A DNA stretch of 64,000 nt. Origin: Perkinsus marinus ATCC 50983 (taxonomy: Eukaryota; Perkinsozoa; Perkinsida; Perkinsidae). Made by a program: the position numbers and the translations under genes. The DNA is taken from NCBI RefSeq assembly GCF_000006405.1, contig NW_003214659.1, forward strand, positions 170,674 through 234,673, given 5' to 3'. The notes under the pieces were generated by a model. The model was given only the letters and a program-made list of their open reading frames with translations, had not been told where the DNA came from and did no database searches. Position 1 is the first letter of the stretch, and each line of letters begins with the position of its first letter. Positions 36,118-46,559 of this stretch are shown here, piece after piece.

Positions 36118-36504
36118 TCATTCGGTAGTCGCAGTGATATGAGTACCGTTGACCGATATTATGAACCTGTCATGGTCGCGGTCGTAGGGGATCCTCTCCC
36201 ATTCAACCGCACTCAGGTGCGACTCTTCTGCGAAATCGGTGAAATTCTTGTTCTTGGTATCCAGTAACAGCGTCGTATGCTCAGAGTCAACCGTGAACGG
36301 GATGAGACCAGTCATGTTACCAGTCAACCATGGCCTCGTAATGACCCAGAAAATTCGGAGAGTCTTCGGGGCCCATACATTGAACGCCAGAATTGCAGCG
36401 AATGGATTGGTACTCGTAGTGCAGTACGAATGGTGTGGTGGAAATCCCTGGGCCATCGACAGGAATCCCAGGACGATGATGATGATGGAATGGATGGGGG
36501 ACAT
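36118..36504 (-). pseudogene. Secreted aspartic-protease-like N-terminal fragment
   Basis: An open frame of 128 residues from MSPIHSIIIIVLGFLSMAQG, a clear signal peptide. It is followed by LIPFTVDSEHTTLLLDTKNK, which resembles the first lobe of pepsin-type proteases where the active site would read DTGS; here it reads DTKN. Sites NMT, NFT and NGT could be N-glycosylated. The stop falls three bases from the edge of repeat D, so the gene is probably cut short by that insertion. Without the Asp-Thr-Gly motif it cannot be an active protease. The start was chosen at the Met that opens the signal peptide; an upstream in-frame Met at 36537 exists. Confidence 0.4.
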
Positions 36505-36537
36505 TTGAACGGTAATAACTGATCGAGTGGCTCTCAA

Positions 36538-37632
36538 GAATCAGAGCGGGGATGATCTATCCGAGCGCTTCACACCCGTTAACGTCGATCTGTTCACCTA
36601 CATACGCTACTCCTTGCAATATGGATGCTGGTCACACAGCTGCACGTCCATGAGACGTGAAGTTCAAAGCTAGTTAACGCGCAATCAGGCGGCGATATCT
36701 ATGTCTAGCAGCTAGTCTAGCTGCTAGACATGGATATCGCTGCTAGACTCTAGCTGAATCATCTCTCCTACGGCTCTGTTCGTGATGGATCGCGTAACCA
36801 AAACGCGGTAGGTTGCCTCGCATGTCATTTGAACATGTTGGCCCAACATTAGTGGCGTCTTCTACAACTCGGAATGTTGAAGCCAGAGGTTCCGGCTTGT
36901 GCGTCCGCTCGCCTTGATCGCGTGCATTCCTCGTCACGCTTCACAGAACTGTACCATGTAACACGGTACAATATCGAACCGGCGAAGATTCGGTCAAGTT
37001 GTTAGTCATTATACATGACTCCGAGTACACTTGCTCTTCCTGGCATTCTATCTCTTCTGATCGCGTTCCATTAAGTTCAATGGCATGAACAAGAGGTGTT
37101 GAGAAGGTCAATCCGCGTGAACCAGCCGGGAGGGGATGATCAATGAGGACAGCGTCTATCTCATCTCAATCCCAACTTCGACGCTCCAATCCGCCTATAG
37201 TCGACACTGAGTCAATTCAAATGCCCTCCGTGTAGAGAGTTCTATATGAAAAGGTAAAGCCAGGCGACTGCAAGGATCTAATCTATGGTTGCAATCACTG
37301 TTTTAAAAACAGGGTTTTTCCGAGCCACGTGAGCCCGGCCTCCTCTGGACGTTCAAGCTCTATGATGGGAGAGAAGTATCCGGGTTCAATTACTCCGCTT
37401 GGCAAGCACTTGGTTCCACACAAGAGGATGTGTGATTGATTAGGTTCGGCCTGATGACAACCCCTGAGAAGACTACTTCCCCCTGATGACAACCAGCTCC
37501 TGAAAGCTGAGAAGAGCACGCGTCCCCTCAAGCCCCGAAGGGCATCATCACCAAGAGATCATAAATTATGATTCGTAATGATCTGATCATTCTCGATATA
37601 TCTAGATGCATTCATCTATCCCTGCCTCGGCA
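36538..37632. other. Gene-poor stretch with a long palindrome
   Basis: No supported gene. It holds the 24+1+24 inverted repeat at 36692–36740 and a 9+1+9 one at 36951–36969. Confidence 0.45.
36692..36740. repeat. Inverted repeat, 24-bp arms, one-nucleotide centre
   Basis: Arms 36692–36715 and 36717–36740 pair with one mismatch around a single T. The core CTAGCAGCTAG is itself palindromic. Confidence 0.9.
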
Positions 37633-37673
37633 CAGAGATGCGCCACTTGTACTGTTGTTGGGTCTGATCTTGT

Positions 37674-38999
37674 ATTGTGCACACGATATCTCGTGAATAG
37701 TCGACACATCTATCCATCTCTCTCTGTCCCCTTGTGCCAGTGTTACCAGCGCTGGCCCTGTTGATCGATATCCTAAGCTCTGCTTAGCTTCTATGTGATA
37801 TAGTCTAGCGTTGCCTATGGCAACTTGCCATACTACTCGATAACTATCTAATCATTTCTCTATGACTGAGACAAGTGTTACTTCAAGTGGGGGTGAGGGA
37901 GGCAAGACGGACAAAGACCAGCAGCATGGTGCACCGCCCGGTATTCTTGTCTCTCAAACCTCTTCTGCCCTCTTCTCTGCTGCGTTGCGTGATGCAGCCC
38001 GTTCTACTCTTGGTAATGAAGGTGAGACACCTTCATTATCCCTGGCTGAGCTAGTTGCTCTATCTCCTGTGAAAGTTTGTGAAGAACTTTTAGGTTTCTC
38101 CATTCATTCTCCTGCCTTAGAAAATCTTTTTTTCATTGGCACTAATGGATCGAAGCTTGGTGTCAGCCTTTCTGGCTTCAGCTCTGCATGGAATCTACCT
38201 CCTCATCATGAGGCCTATTATGATGCTACGTTGTGGAATGCCATTAAGCCTAAGACCGGAACTGTCAGTCCACGTTTCACGTATGAGCGCTTTACGCGAA
38301 CATTGTCTCTATCTCTGTCGGAGTGTGTTGGAAACACTGCTCCGATTCGTCTATATGCTTACTGTGGTTTCCTGCCAAGACCTATTGCCGATACCATCAA
38401 GACTGCCCTTCTCTCCAAAGTTTCTCCCGATGGAACTGCAGTGGATGGTAACTCTGATGTTCTGGTGTGGCGTCAAATTCAGAAGATCACCTTTAAGCCC
38501 AAAGATGAGATTCCAGCAGATGAACTCCGCGTCCTTTACCAACGTTATGTTGATAGTTGCCAAGGTATCCTCAACAAGGCTGATGCTCAACTCAAGGAAG
38601 TCCAAGAACTCGAGTTGCCTAATCTTAGGCATCCTCTTAACCTTCTGAAGCAATGGCATCTCTACCACAAGCTATCGAGCACGGAGATAGTCTGGTTCGT
38701 ACGCTCGAGCGAGAGAGGCGCATCCAGTCTAGGTTGGCATCCCATCCATCTGGTGTGATCCTTACCTGGGCAACGAGGCGTCTTCTCTACGGTGCTCTCC
38801 TCCGTGCGACTCCTCTTTTTCATGATTCTGATATTGGTTTTGCTGAGTTTATTGATAAACTTGAGCACTCGGCACAGGGTGACCCTGATACCTTTCTTAC
38901 TGCCTTATCGAAGCTGGCTAAACGTGGTGGTTACTCCTCAATTGACAAGTTTCTCAAGCTGAAGGGCCGTCAACAGCAGCGTACGGGAAGCAGCCATTG
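37674..38999 (+). mobile_element. 1318-bp insertion with ATTG target duplication
   Basis: Copy 1 of repeat C reads TTGTATTGACAGATTC without a break. In copy 2 the same site holds 37678–38995, flanked by ATTG on both sides (37674–37677 and 38996–38999). This is a clean insertion with a 4-bp duplication. It starts TGCACACG and ends GCAGCC, and carries about 180 bp of leader followed by two overlapping open frames. I see no terminal repeats. A gag-bearing retroelement piece is the best guess. The open frames look whole within the insertion, and it appears young compared with its host repeat. Confidence 0.8.
37862..38758 (+). mobile_element. 298-residue open frame of the insertion, gag-like?
   Basis: Starts MTETSVTSSGGEGGKTDKDQ. 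It has a Ser/Thr-rich N terminus, a folded-looking middle (FTYERFTRTLSLSLSECVGN, IRLYAYCGFLPRPI) and a charged C-terminal part with LNKADAQLKEVQELELPNLR. I do not recognise the family. It is far longer than chance frames around it and its codon text is even throughout, so it was under selection recently. A structural (capsid-like) role is only a guess from size and context. Confidence 0.5.
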
Positions 39000-39000
39000 A
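38653..39000 (+). mobile_element. 115-residue open frame overlapping the first, to the insertion end
   Basis: In another frame than the 298-residue one, overlapping it by about 100 bp. It contains GVILTWATRRLLYGALLRAT and FAEFIDKLEHSAQGDPDTFL. Its stop codon is formed at the junction with the target duplication, so the natural protein may have been longer. Family unknown. Confidence 0.45.
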
Positions 39001-40010
39001 CAGATTCGCTGTCCACAACTCCCAAACGGTACCTGCGGGAAATAGTGCACAGTTCGTCCAGAAGCCGCGCATGCTTGAGGAGTCCCCCATTATGGAAGCG
39101 CCCGATGATGAGCCTTCAAGTGAAGGAGTTGGTCATGTAATGCGTTAACTGGGTTCATCAGGTCCATCGCGTCCTACTATTTGGGAAATTAAGTTCCCCA
39201 ATGCTGACTTCTCGGACTCGCTCAATGATTGCGCTCCGTAATGTTGCTAGCCGTCGAGCGGTTATCGATTTCTTGTATGTTGTACCATTCAGGAGCTTGT
39301 TATAGTACTATTCCTATCCCTTTTTTGCTGCTTTCAAGGATGACCGGCAAGTTTATATCCCGTCTTGTGTCACACAAGTTGTGTGTAGTGCAGTTAATGA
39401 CTAGTCGGAGGAGGCATGAGGGCTTCATGGTCGAGGCTTCAGTAAGAAGGGCGAAAGTCGATGGGCGGAGTAGTCGCATCGAACGGTTGTTGATGTAGAC
39501 AGATGATCAGTCTAATGTGATCGCAGCGAACCGCTACCTCTCTCTGCACGAAGTGGATTGGAGTTCCCCATGTCAGCTCATCATCCGGCAGCCTTCTCAG
39601 AGCTATTGAACACCTCTGTTTCGGGTGAGTACTCACATCGCGCGTCGACAGTTGAAAAGTTTTCCCTAAGTCTCTTTGCGGGATAGCCGCTTTTTATCAC
39701 CAGAATTATAGTCCGTAATGGATACGCCGACAAACATGTGGTTCTGTATCTGTGGTGAATCTGATCCAGCACAAATTAGAGTAGGGCAACCGAGGGGAGC
39801 TGAGGGCCGAGCCAATATCCTACTTGAATAATACGCCGTATCGGCCGGTGATGGGGTCTCGTCGTGCCCAGCCATCTTCTCGTTAGAGCACCTTTCCGCT
39901 GACGACAACTTCAGTCCCAGCTCATCTCGGCACCCCATCACTACTGACTCAACGCCCTTAGTTGTACCTCCGCCTAAGAGGAGGGTGGACTGCTCGCAGG
40001 ATATCAGACG

Positions 40011-42321
40011 TCTTGGTAGGGCTCCCATTGGTACGCCTGCCAGACCTTCCTTGATAGGCGAATCGACCTACACTTATGCTGCATCGAATGGCCCGGAGTA
40101 CAGGCGAATGTCTCGTAGGCGTGGTCGAGGCATACGAGCTTCCCTAAGGACTTTCTAGTAGGCACTAGCCGCGGTGGAGACCTTTCTGGGATGATGCATC
40201 GACATGAGGGTGCAGGTGAGACCGGGTATTGAGGCCTTATTCTGACCAATGAGAGAGGACTGCTCGCTGCTGCAACAGCGCTGCTGCAGCGCTGTCTCCG
40301 TTTACTGGGGTGATACCAAGACCTCTTTATCACCTGCAATTCATTATGGTCGTATGGCGGGCCGCCATTGGCGGCTCCGCATTGACTCTCGACGATAGCG
40401 CGTGCTCGACCGAGTCGGTGCCGTTGTTTGTCACACTTCCACATCATTGACTCACTTGCCTCCAAGCAGCTGTGGGTTAGGAACGAACTATCGTTGGCGA
40501 GTCTACACAAGTCACGGCAGCACATGATCTCATATGCTGTTTGAACTCTCGTCTCACATGACGTCTCGGGGTTTTTCGTAGTTTGAATAGAAGTTCTGCA
40601 TAAGCTGAAAAATATGCGGGCCTACTCGTCCGGTCTCGCTAGGAATAACTTGTGGAACGTGCCTCACTAGGTGGAACGTGTCTTGGAATTTCTTACTCCC
40701 CTTGCATCTTGTTTTTTCTGTTTCAAGATGCTCGAGAGCTCATCAAATACGCCATAAAACTGTTTAGGGAAGAAACCATCAGCAAGACTCAGGTATTGCT
40801 GTAGTCCACGTGCTGGCCCCGTACTGTGTACCCAGGCTATGCTCGTCCAAGACTTTTGCCGAGACCCCACAAGGGCCTCTGAATGTGCTATCGTCAACGG
40901 AACCCTGGAAGAGCAGGATGAGGATGTGAGATCACGCTTCAGCTGGCCGTATCTCAGGTCTCTGCTTCGAGGAAACCGCTCCGTCTAGGATGTTTTCCTC
41001 CCTCAGGACCGAAAGCTCCACTTGCAGATGTGGGTGCACAATCTCGAGAAGGCCGAACACATGAGGACCCCGTCCTCCTTGCTTTCCTCAAAGGACTTCC
41101 AACATACCTCAACGCTTCTGAATGTGCATAATACGACCTCAGTATCGGGGTAACGGTGCTGGCCTTCGGGCGTTCCACTGTGTCGTAGGCAGAGTACTAG
41201 AGCACCATCACCATATCTGCCGAGCCCAGCAGCCAGCAGCCCTGCGAATTCAACGATATACAACCACATGGCGGCTGGAGCACTTCAACAACAGACTCTG
41301 AACTGGCATCAGCATTCTGGGTAAGTCACAACTTCTCTATGTGGACTGGTGGTTAGTGTTGTTTGTCATTCAGCAACCCGTCGGGAGTACCACAGCTCCT
41401 CTATGGCCCTCCAATGCATCATCAGCAGCTTTATCAAGTGAGTGGTCCAGCTCAGTGAATTCCTGGTCAGTGCTGCTCAGGTTGGTAACTGCGCCTCCCC
41501 AGGCCCAAGCAGTCCACAATTCATTTCCTACTGTCCACCTGGTCAGCATTCTGATGGTGGGAACTGAGTGATAGTGGCGGAGTGGAGCCCATTGCAGGTG
41601 GCGCGGGAGGATCATTATCATCCCCTAACCCAACGTCGTCCCATGGCCAGCCACAGGTGAGCGACAGTGGTTCAATAGAAGAACAACCTAAACAGCCTAG
41701 GGCCCGCCGGAGCTGCGGAGACCACAACCAAGCAGGTTGCAGCAGCGAGATATGGAGGAGGCAGAAGATGTGTAAGACGTTCATCCTGAGTCAGAATAAT
41801 TCTGGCATTGGCTCAGCGTTGAGCCATTGGGAAGTCGCTTCAATAAAAGTTGCAGCGTTGTGTCTTCCTTCAGTCCTCTGGAGTTGATGCCAACAGGAAC
41901 ACCACCACTACCTAGCAGTCGTTCACCCAGTCCGACTCTGCCGTCCCCAGTACCAGAGATACCACATTTCCTATCGCACAGTGGACGGTCGGCGATGGAG
42001 ATGGGGTTGCTTGCATCGTCACCGCCGTTCGCTTCACCTTCGGCACCAGCGGTATTCGCTGTGTCTGGCGTATCCTCGCCTAGTCACACCAGTACCCGAC
42101 TCGACCGGTGAGCATATGGCCGGCAATCATGTTGGCTCTCAGTTCGAGGAGCAGCTAGCCATGATCGAGCCAATCTTTGAAGACATGTGAAAACGGTTGC
42201 TCGGACCAACTTGGTCACCGTGGTTTTGTGTTGAGTACTAACCTTACTAGGACTACGCAGCACCTCTGGTCTGAGACCAGCGGTCCCATCGTATCTCCAA
42301 GTTGGAGCAAAAGACAGAGGG
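40011..42321. other. Repeat-derived stretch without a supported gene
   Basis: Plus-strand text just after repeat C reads RRMSRRRGRGIRASLRTF, shared with 35458–35515. Near 41580–41800 a Gly/Ser/Pro-rich frame lies beside the gap. Neither has a recognised domain. This is probably decayed mobile-element DNA. Confidence 0.35.
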
Positions 42322-42421
42322 NNNNNNNNNNNNNNNNNNNNNNNNNNNNNNNNNNNNNNNNNNNNNNNNNNNNNNNNNNNNNNNNNNNNNNNNNNNNNNN
42401 NNNNNNNNNNNNNNNNNNNNN
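42322..42421. other. Assembly gap of 100 N lying in an inverted repeat
   Basis: Exactly 100 N. The left flank ends AAAAGACAGAGGG and the right flank begins ACCCTCTGTCTTTC, which are reverse complements, so the gap sits in the loop of a hairpin. Confidence 0.97.
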
Positions 42422-42674
42422 ACCCTCTGTCTTTCGACCCTGTGGGCTGCTGAACACCTCTGTATCGGGTGAGTCCGACTCACTGAGTCGTTAGTTAGTG
42501 ACACAGACTTTGTGTTCCAAGCCGAGGTTCATCGTGCTTCTGCTAGAGTATTTATCGGCATACGACAGTTTCAGCCCTGTCACAGGACCCCTATGTCGTT
42601 GTGGCCCACAACTTGTGGCGCTCATAGCAGAAGCATTTGATTGATGATCGCTCGGTGATTAGAGTTGAGCGAAT

Positions 42675-43105
42675 TCACTTGACTCTAGCTAAGCTAGCAT
42701 CATGGCTATTGGAATCCAATGATTAAATATACGTGCCCGTTGGCTTTGGGGCTTACTGTGAGCCGCTCACAGCATAACGTTGAGGAGGGGGATCCAGAAC
42801 CTCAGGTTGGCCTAGATGGTCGACAATGGCGATTGAAAGTGCGCCTCATGTTTGAGTGGCTTCTGTATCCTCTCGTGAGGTCAGCAGCAATTAAACTAAC
42901 TCGATTACGCTACGCCGTGAAACAAAATTCTAGATTTGATGATCGTGTCAAGAGAACCACACTAAAACTGAAACTGGCTCCTTGTGATGAACCAATCCTG
43001 ATTGGTGAAGAATTATCGGAGTGAACGAGCCAATCAGAATTTCTACTGTCGGCTGACTTGAAAAGCTTGAAGAGCATGCCACCGGCGAGTCATTCACCAG
43101 TTTAC
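42675..43105 (+). repeat. Dispersed repeat D, copy B
   Basis: Partner of 35697–36115. Relative to copy A it contains extra short inverted repeats, such as ATTGGAATCCAAT near 42705 and CCAATCCTGATTGG near 42990. Confidence 0.75.
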
Positions 43106-43139
43106 ACGGAACTCCCACAATCGTCGATTGTCAATCGGG

Positions 43140-43525
43140 AGTGACTACCGGTCAACCGTACTCATATCAATGCGACTGTCGCATTGATATGCGTACTTTT
43201 CGCCTTTCGCCGAAAGGTCGAACGGGCGCGAAACTTTATACCAGTGCGAACTCTTGCGCAGGTGCAGGCAATTATGCAGGTGCAAATCATAATCGCGTGA
43301 CAACTAATCACTACTTGGGCGCGCAGTTTGCGCGGCGCAGAGATTCATACCATGAATTCCATCATGGAATTTCCATGGGCGACCGACAACCCTCAATGAG
43401 AAAATTGCACAACGTAATAATTCTACGGCGGGATTTCCACCTTAGGCAAGCGAAATATCTTCCATAACTTTTCCACTACTTTCGTGAGTCACAGAAGTAG
43501 TGGAAAAGTTACGGAAGATATGACA
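43140..43525. repeat. Cluster of strong inverted repeats
   Basis: 43163–43191 is a perfect 14+1+14 palindrome. CGCCTTTCGCCGAAAGG lies near 43201. 43368–43384 is AATTCCATCATGGAATT. 43455–43480 faces 43496–43521 (26-bp arms, one mismatch, 15-nt loop). Nothing codes. Confidence 0.85.
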
Positions 43526-43699
43526 TATGAGGATGCAAGTCACAGACCGTGACTATTGCTTCCTCATACGTCATAATGACGTCGCCATTCTCCACATTGC
43601 AAACTCGATCCATATAAACGGAATAAAATCAATAGAATTATACTGATCGAGCCATATTATATCTACTCAGTAAATGGCCTGAGCTCAGCGTATGGCCCA

Positions 43700-44620
43700 T
43701 AAACTGAACTCAGGCCATCCACTGTGGAATCTCCAAAATGAGACACATGCTCTCGATGGGTGAAGCACGTGCGACCAAACATATCAGATCGATACAAAAA
43801 TCATAAATTTTTCATTCCAGACCATGAGTTCGAATTCATCACGGAAGTTCCGTGACGGAATCATGCCTATGCAGTACTGTTCCACCCATGGACGATGATC
43901 TCAAGACCTGAAACCCGAACTCGGCAGGTACTCGGGCATCGTCAGCAAAGTTAGCTGAGCTAACGTCGGAATCGGGAAACTTCCAGTTCTGTTCTTGATG
44001 GTCCACCAGTCGGTCAATGCAGCCTTGGTCGGTAGTGAGTGCGCAACCCCGTGGATTATACCTCGGGAGATCTCCTCGATCTCCCTCACACGGATGTCAT
44101 CTTTCCGGCCGAGAACCCAGGCCTAGGGTAGCTTAAGCCCTTGGTACTCCCAGGTTAGGAAATATGTGCCGGCGTCGACCATCAATTCACACGCGTTAGT
44201 GATACTAACCTGGTATAACTCGCGGCAGAGTCGGATATGAAAATGGGAGGCGCGTGAAAGATGTTCAGCTGCTCGCGTCTTCATTTCACGCCAACTAGGA
44301 GCTGGATGACGGCATTCTGGTTTTCCTCCGAGCTGAACCTCAGAGCGAGTATCCAAAAGCGTCCCGGTGGATTCACACAAAACCATGCGAGTTTATTCAA
44401 AGATATGGCCGGTAATATCGGCCCGATATCTCTAAACAGCTTCATGCGAGTCGCATGATGCGACTGGATTATTTCAAGGATAGAGTTCGCCTCGGCCACC
44501 AGAGATCGTTCCTCGCGATCTGTGAAGCGGACCTGCGTCGGTTCATTGGTGACCCAAGCGGCTTCATCGACGTATTACATTTTTGATGCGGATGACCTCC
44601 CCTCCGCGCCAGTTGTGTAG
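43700..44620 (-). other. Unrecognised relic coding region
   Basis: Minus-strand text reads as protein: VRFTDREERSLVAEANSILE, GPILPAISLNKLAWFCVNPP, LRFSSEENQNAVIQLLVG, CRELYQVSITNACELMVDAG. I do not recognise the family. Composition and context suggest an old mobile-element protein. Confidence 0.3.
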
Positions 44621-44850
44621 AGCCCTGAGAGAGATAAACTACAGCCAAGAGGTAATCTCAGTCCCTGCATCATAACGTATGCCATCAAGGGGAAACTCAA
44701 TGAGCCTCATCAATCATCGAGACATTGATATTGCCCAGTTGTAACGCTAGTTTATATTCGCTTTCGGGGCGCGCGCGGGCTACTGCGGACTGGGCTAGCG
44801 CTTTTGACCCCTTGGCCGGCCCAAGTCTAGGATGGTTAGTTTGTTTACCA

Positions 44851-45993
44851 ATGTCTAACAGTAAAGCAGAGACAGCCGTTAGCACTGTTTGCGAGTCCGC
44901 CATCGATCTTGGATGGCTTCCTGACAAAGATACGATCAGCCGGCTAGAGTATGAGGATGTAAAGGAGCATCCATTTCGCTTCTATAGGGACTTCATATCG
45001 CAGAATCGACCTGCTATTATCACTGGGGTGACGAAGGCGTTGGGTATCGACAAAGTCGATTGGAGCTCGGCCGTTGATGCTGATAGAGAAGTGAGTATCA
45101 ATTTCACGCCCAATGGCAGGGCTGATGCAGTCTTGGAAAACAAGGTTTTTGCCAAGCCTTGTGAGGAAAAGATACCGTATGGTGAGTTTTGGGAGTACAT
45201 CACGTCTCGTCGAGAAGACCGAGGCATCCCCTATTTGAGCCATCAGAACGACTCACTGAGACAAGAAATACCGGAGTTGTTGGGGAGGTATATTCCGGAG
45301 AGGATCCAGTGGTTGGACGAGACGCTCGAGACGAAGGTGGATGCTGTTAACTTCTGGATTGGAGACGAGCGCTCTCATTCTTCGACCCACTCGGACTTCT
45401 ATGAGAATATTTTTACGTGTCTGAAGGGCCGAAAGGTGTTCAACTTGCTGCCACCTTGTTTCCTACCGCGCATAGGTGAGGGTAGATTCCCGGCTGCAAC
45501 GTATCATCGTCAAGATGACGGCACGCTGGAGCTTCAGCATGAGGCTGAAGATGTGGTATGGGTGTTGAAGGAGGCGGAGGAACTCCCGGAGTGTCTAACG
45601 ATCGAGCTAGATGCTGGTGACGCTATATATCTACCAAGTTTGTGGCTTCACTCGGCGACTCAAAATTGCCTGACGGTCGGCGTGAACTATTGGTACGATA
45701 TGGATTTCGATGTGAAGTACTGCTATTACTCGATGGTACGAGCCTTGATGCCCTCCCCGGCGGCAGCGGTCAAGACTTGGCCCAAGGAAGAGGTTTCCAC
45801 TTGGGTCAAGATTCATTTCCCGAACATTGTGCTCCCTGAGAAGTTCTATACGGCTCTGGACGGCCAGGGACTCGTCGACCTGGCGGATGATCCGCAGTTT
45901 TCTACGGAGGAAAAGTTGCGCTTTATGGAGCTCGAGGACGAGTCAGATATAGCGACAGTCGCGGGGGGTATTCGCATGCTATTGGAAGAGTGA
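44851..45993 (+). CDS. JmjC-domain hydroxylase, JMJD7-like
   Basis: A single-exon gene. The start at 44851 (MSNSKAETAVS) gives 380 residues and places HPFRFYRDFISQNRPAIITG where family members have their N terminus; an upstream in-frame ATG at 44725 would add 42 residues unlike the family. JMJD7 is a 2-oxoglutarate/Fe(II) lysyl hydroxylase of translation-factor GTPases. Seen here: VSINFTPNGRADAV, DAVNFWIGDERSHSSTHSDF with the metal ligands His180 and Asp182, YENIFTCLKGRKVFNLLPP, DAGDAIYLPSLWLHS with the third ligand His267, and VNYWYDMDFDVKYCYY. All key residues are present. It is about 60 residues longer than human JMJD7 at the C terminus. It looks intact and lacks introns, unlike most neighbours. 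Confidence 0.93.
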   Translation: MSNSKAETAVSTVCESAIDLGWLPDKDTISRLEYEDVKEHPFRFYRDFISQNRPAIITGVTKALGIDKVDWSSAVDADREVSINFTPNGRADAVLENKVFAKPCEEKIPYGEFWEYITSRREDRGIPYLSHQNDSLRQEIPELLGRYIPERIQWLDETLETKVDAVNFWIGDERSHSSTHSDFYENIFTCLKGRKVFNLLPPCFLPRIGEGRFPAATYHRQDDGTLELQHEAEDVVWVLKEAEELPECLTIELDAGDAIYLPSLWLHSATQNCLTVGVNYWYDMDFDVKYCYYSMVRALMPSPAAAVKTWPKEEVSTWVKIHFPNIVLPEKFYTALDGQGLVDLADDPQFSTEEKLRFMELEDESDIATVAGGIRMLLEE

Positions 45994-46559
45994 GAGGCCA
46001 GCCAGTATAGAATTATTCTTTATATTTTCTGGAGACTCTCTTGGGGGTTGAGTTCTGGTGGCGGTGATGACCTTGACAGATTTATCAGGCCTTATGCAAA
46101 CGCAGGATGTGAGAGATAACCGTACAGAGAATGCTCAAGGTGAGAGGTCGGTCCTTCACGTGCTTGATTTTACTCCAGGTGGACATTCGGGTGTTCTTAT
46201 TAAATTTTTCCGCCCGGCCCAGTGCACATCGAAGTCTAGTGCTACAGGTAATGCGACAAACGGCTCCTTGTGGTCCCACTGGATCTGACCTCTTAGAATG
46301 ATATCGGCTTGAGTCAGTGACTTTTATGCGGTTGCACAAAGACAAGCGTCAATCTAACGTAGTTTCATCGAATTTTCCCCAAAGATATTCGGCGTGAAAG
46401 ATTTATTAATTAACTTTATGCTTCTTGGCTCATCCATCTTCTGGCTCTTTTGTCAATAAGTGTTCCGGTCGAGGCTCTATACAGAGAACCGAGCATTATA
46501 TCGCATCTCTCGTGGACCTTCGTATGTATATCGTCATGACTGGTGTAGGAGGCATCATA

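Larger units (their letters stand above)
37633..40010 (+). repeat. Dispersed repeat C, copy 2 (interrupted by a 1.3-kb insertion)
   Basis: Matches 16193–17295. The match runs to 37677, is interrupted to 38995, then continues to about 40010. Small indels relative to copy 1 include an extra short foldback at 39364–39378. Confidence 0.85.

Noticed and set aside
38136-38648. 170-residue frame inside the 1.3-kb insertion
   Set aside because: It lies wholly within the 298-residue frame in another register; a shadow.
40004-40525. 173-residue minus-strand frame after repeat C
   Set aside because: Opposite to plus-strand repeat text shared with 35458–35515; no domain, Arg/Ser-rich shadow.
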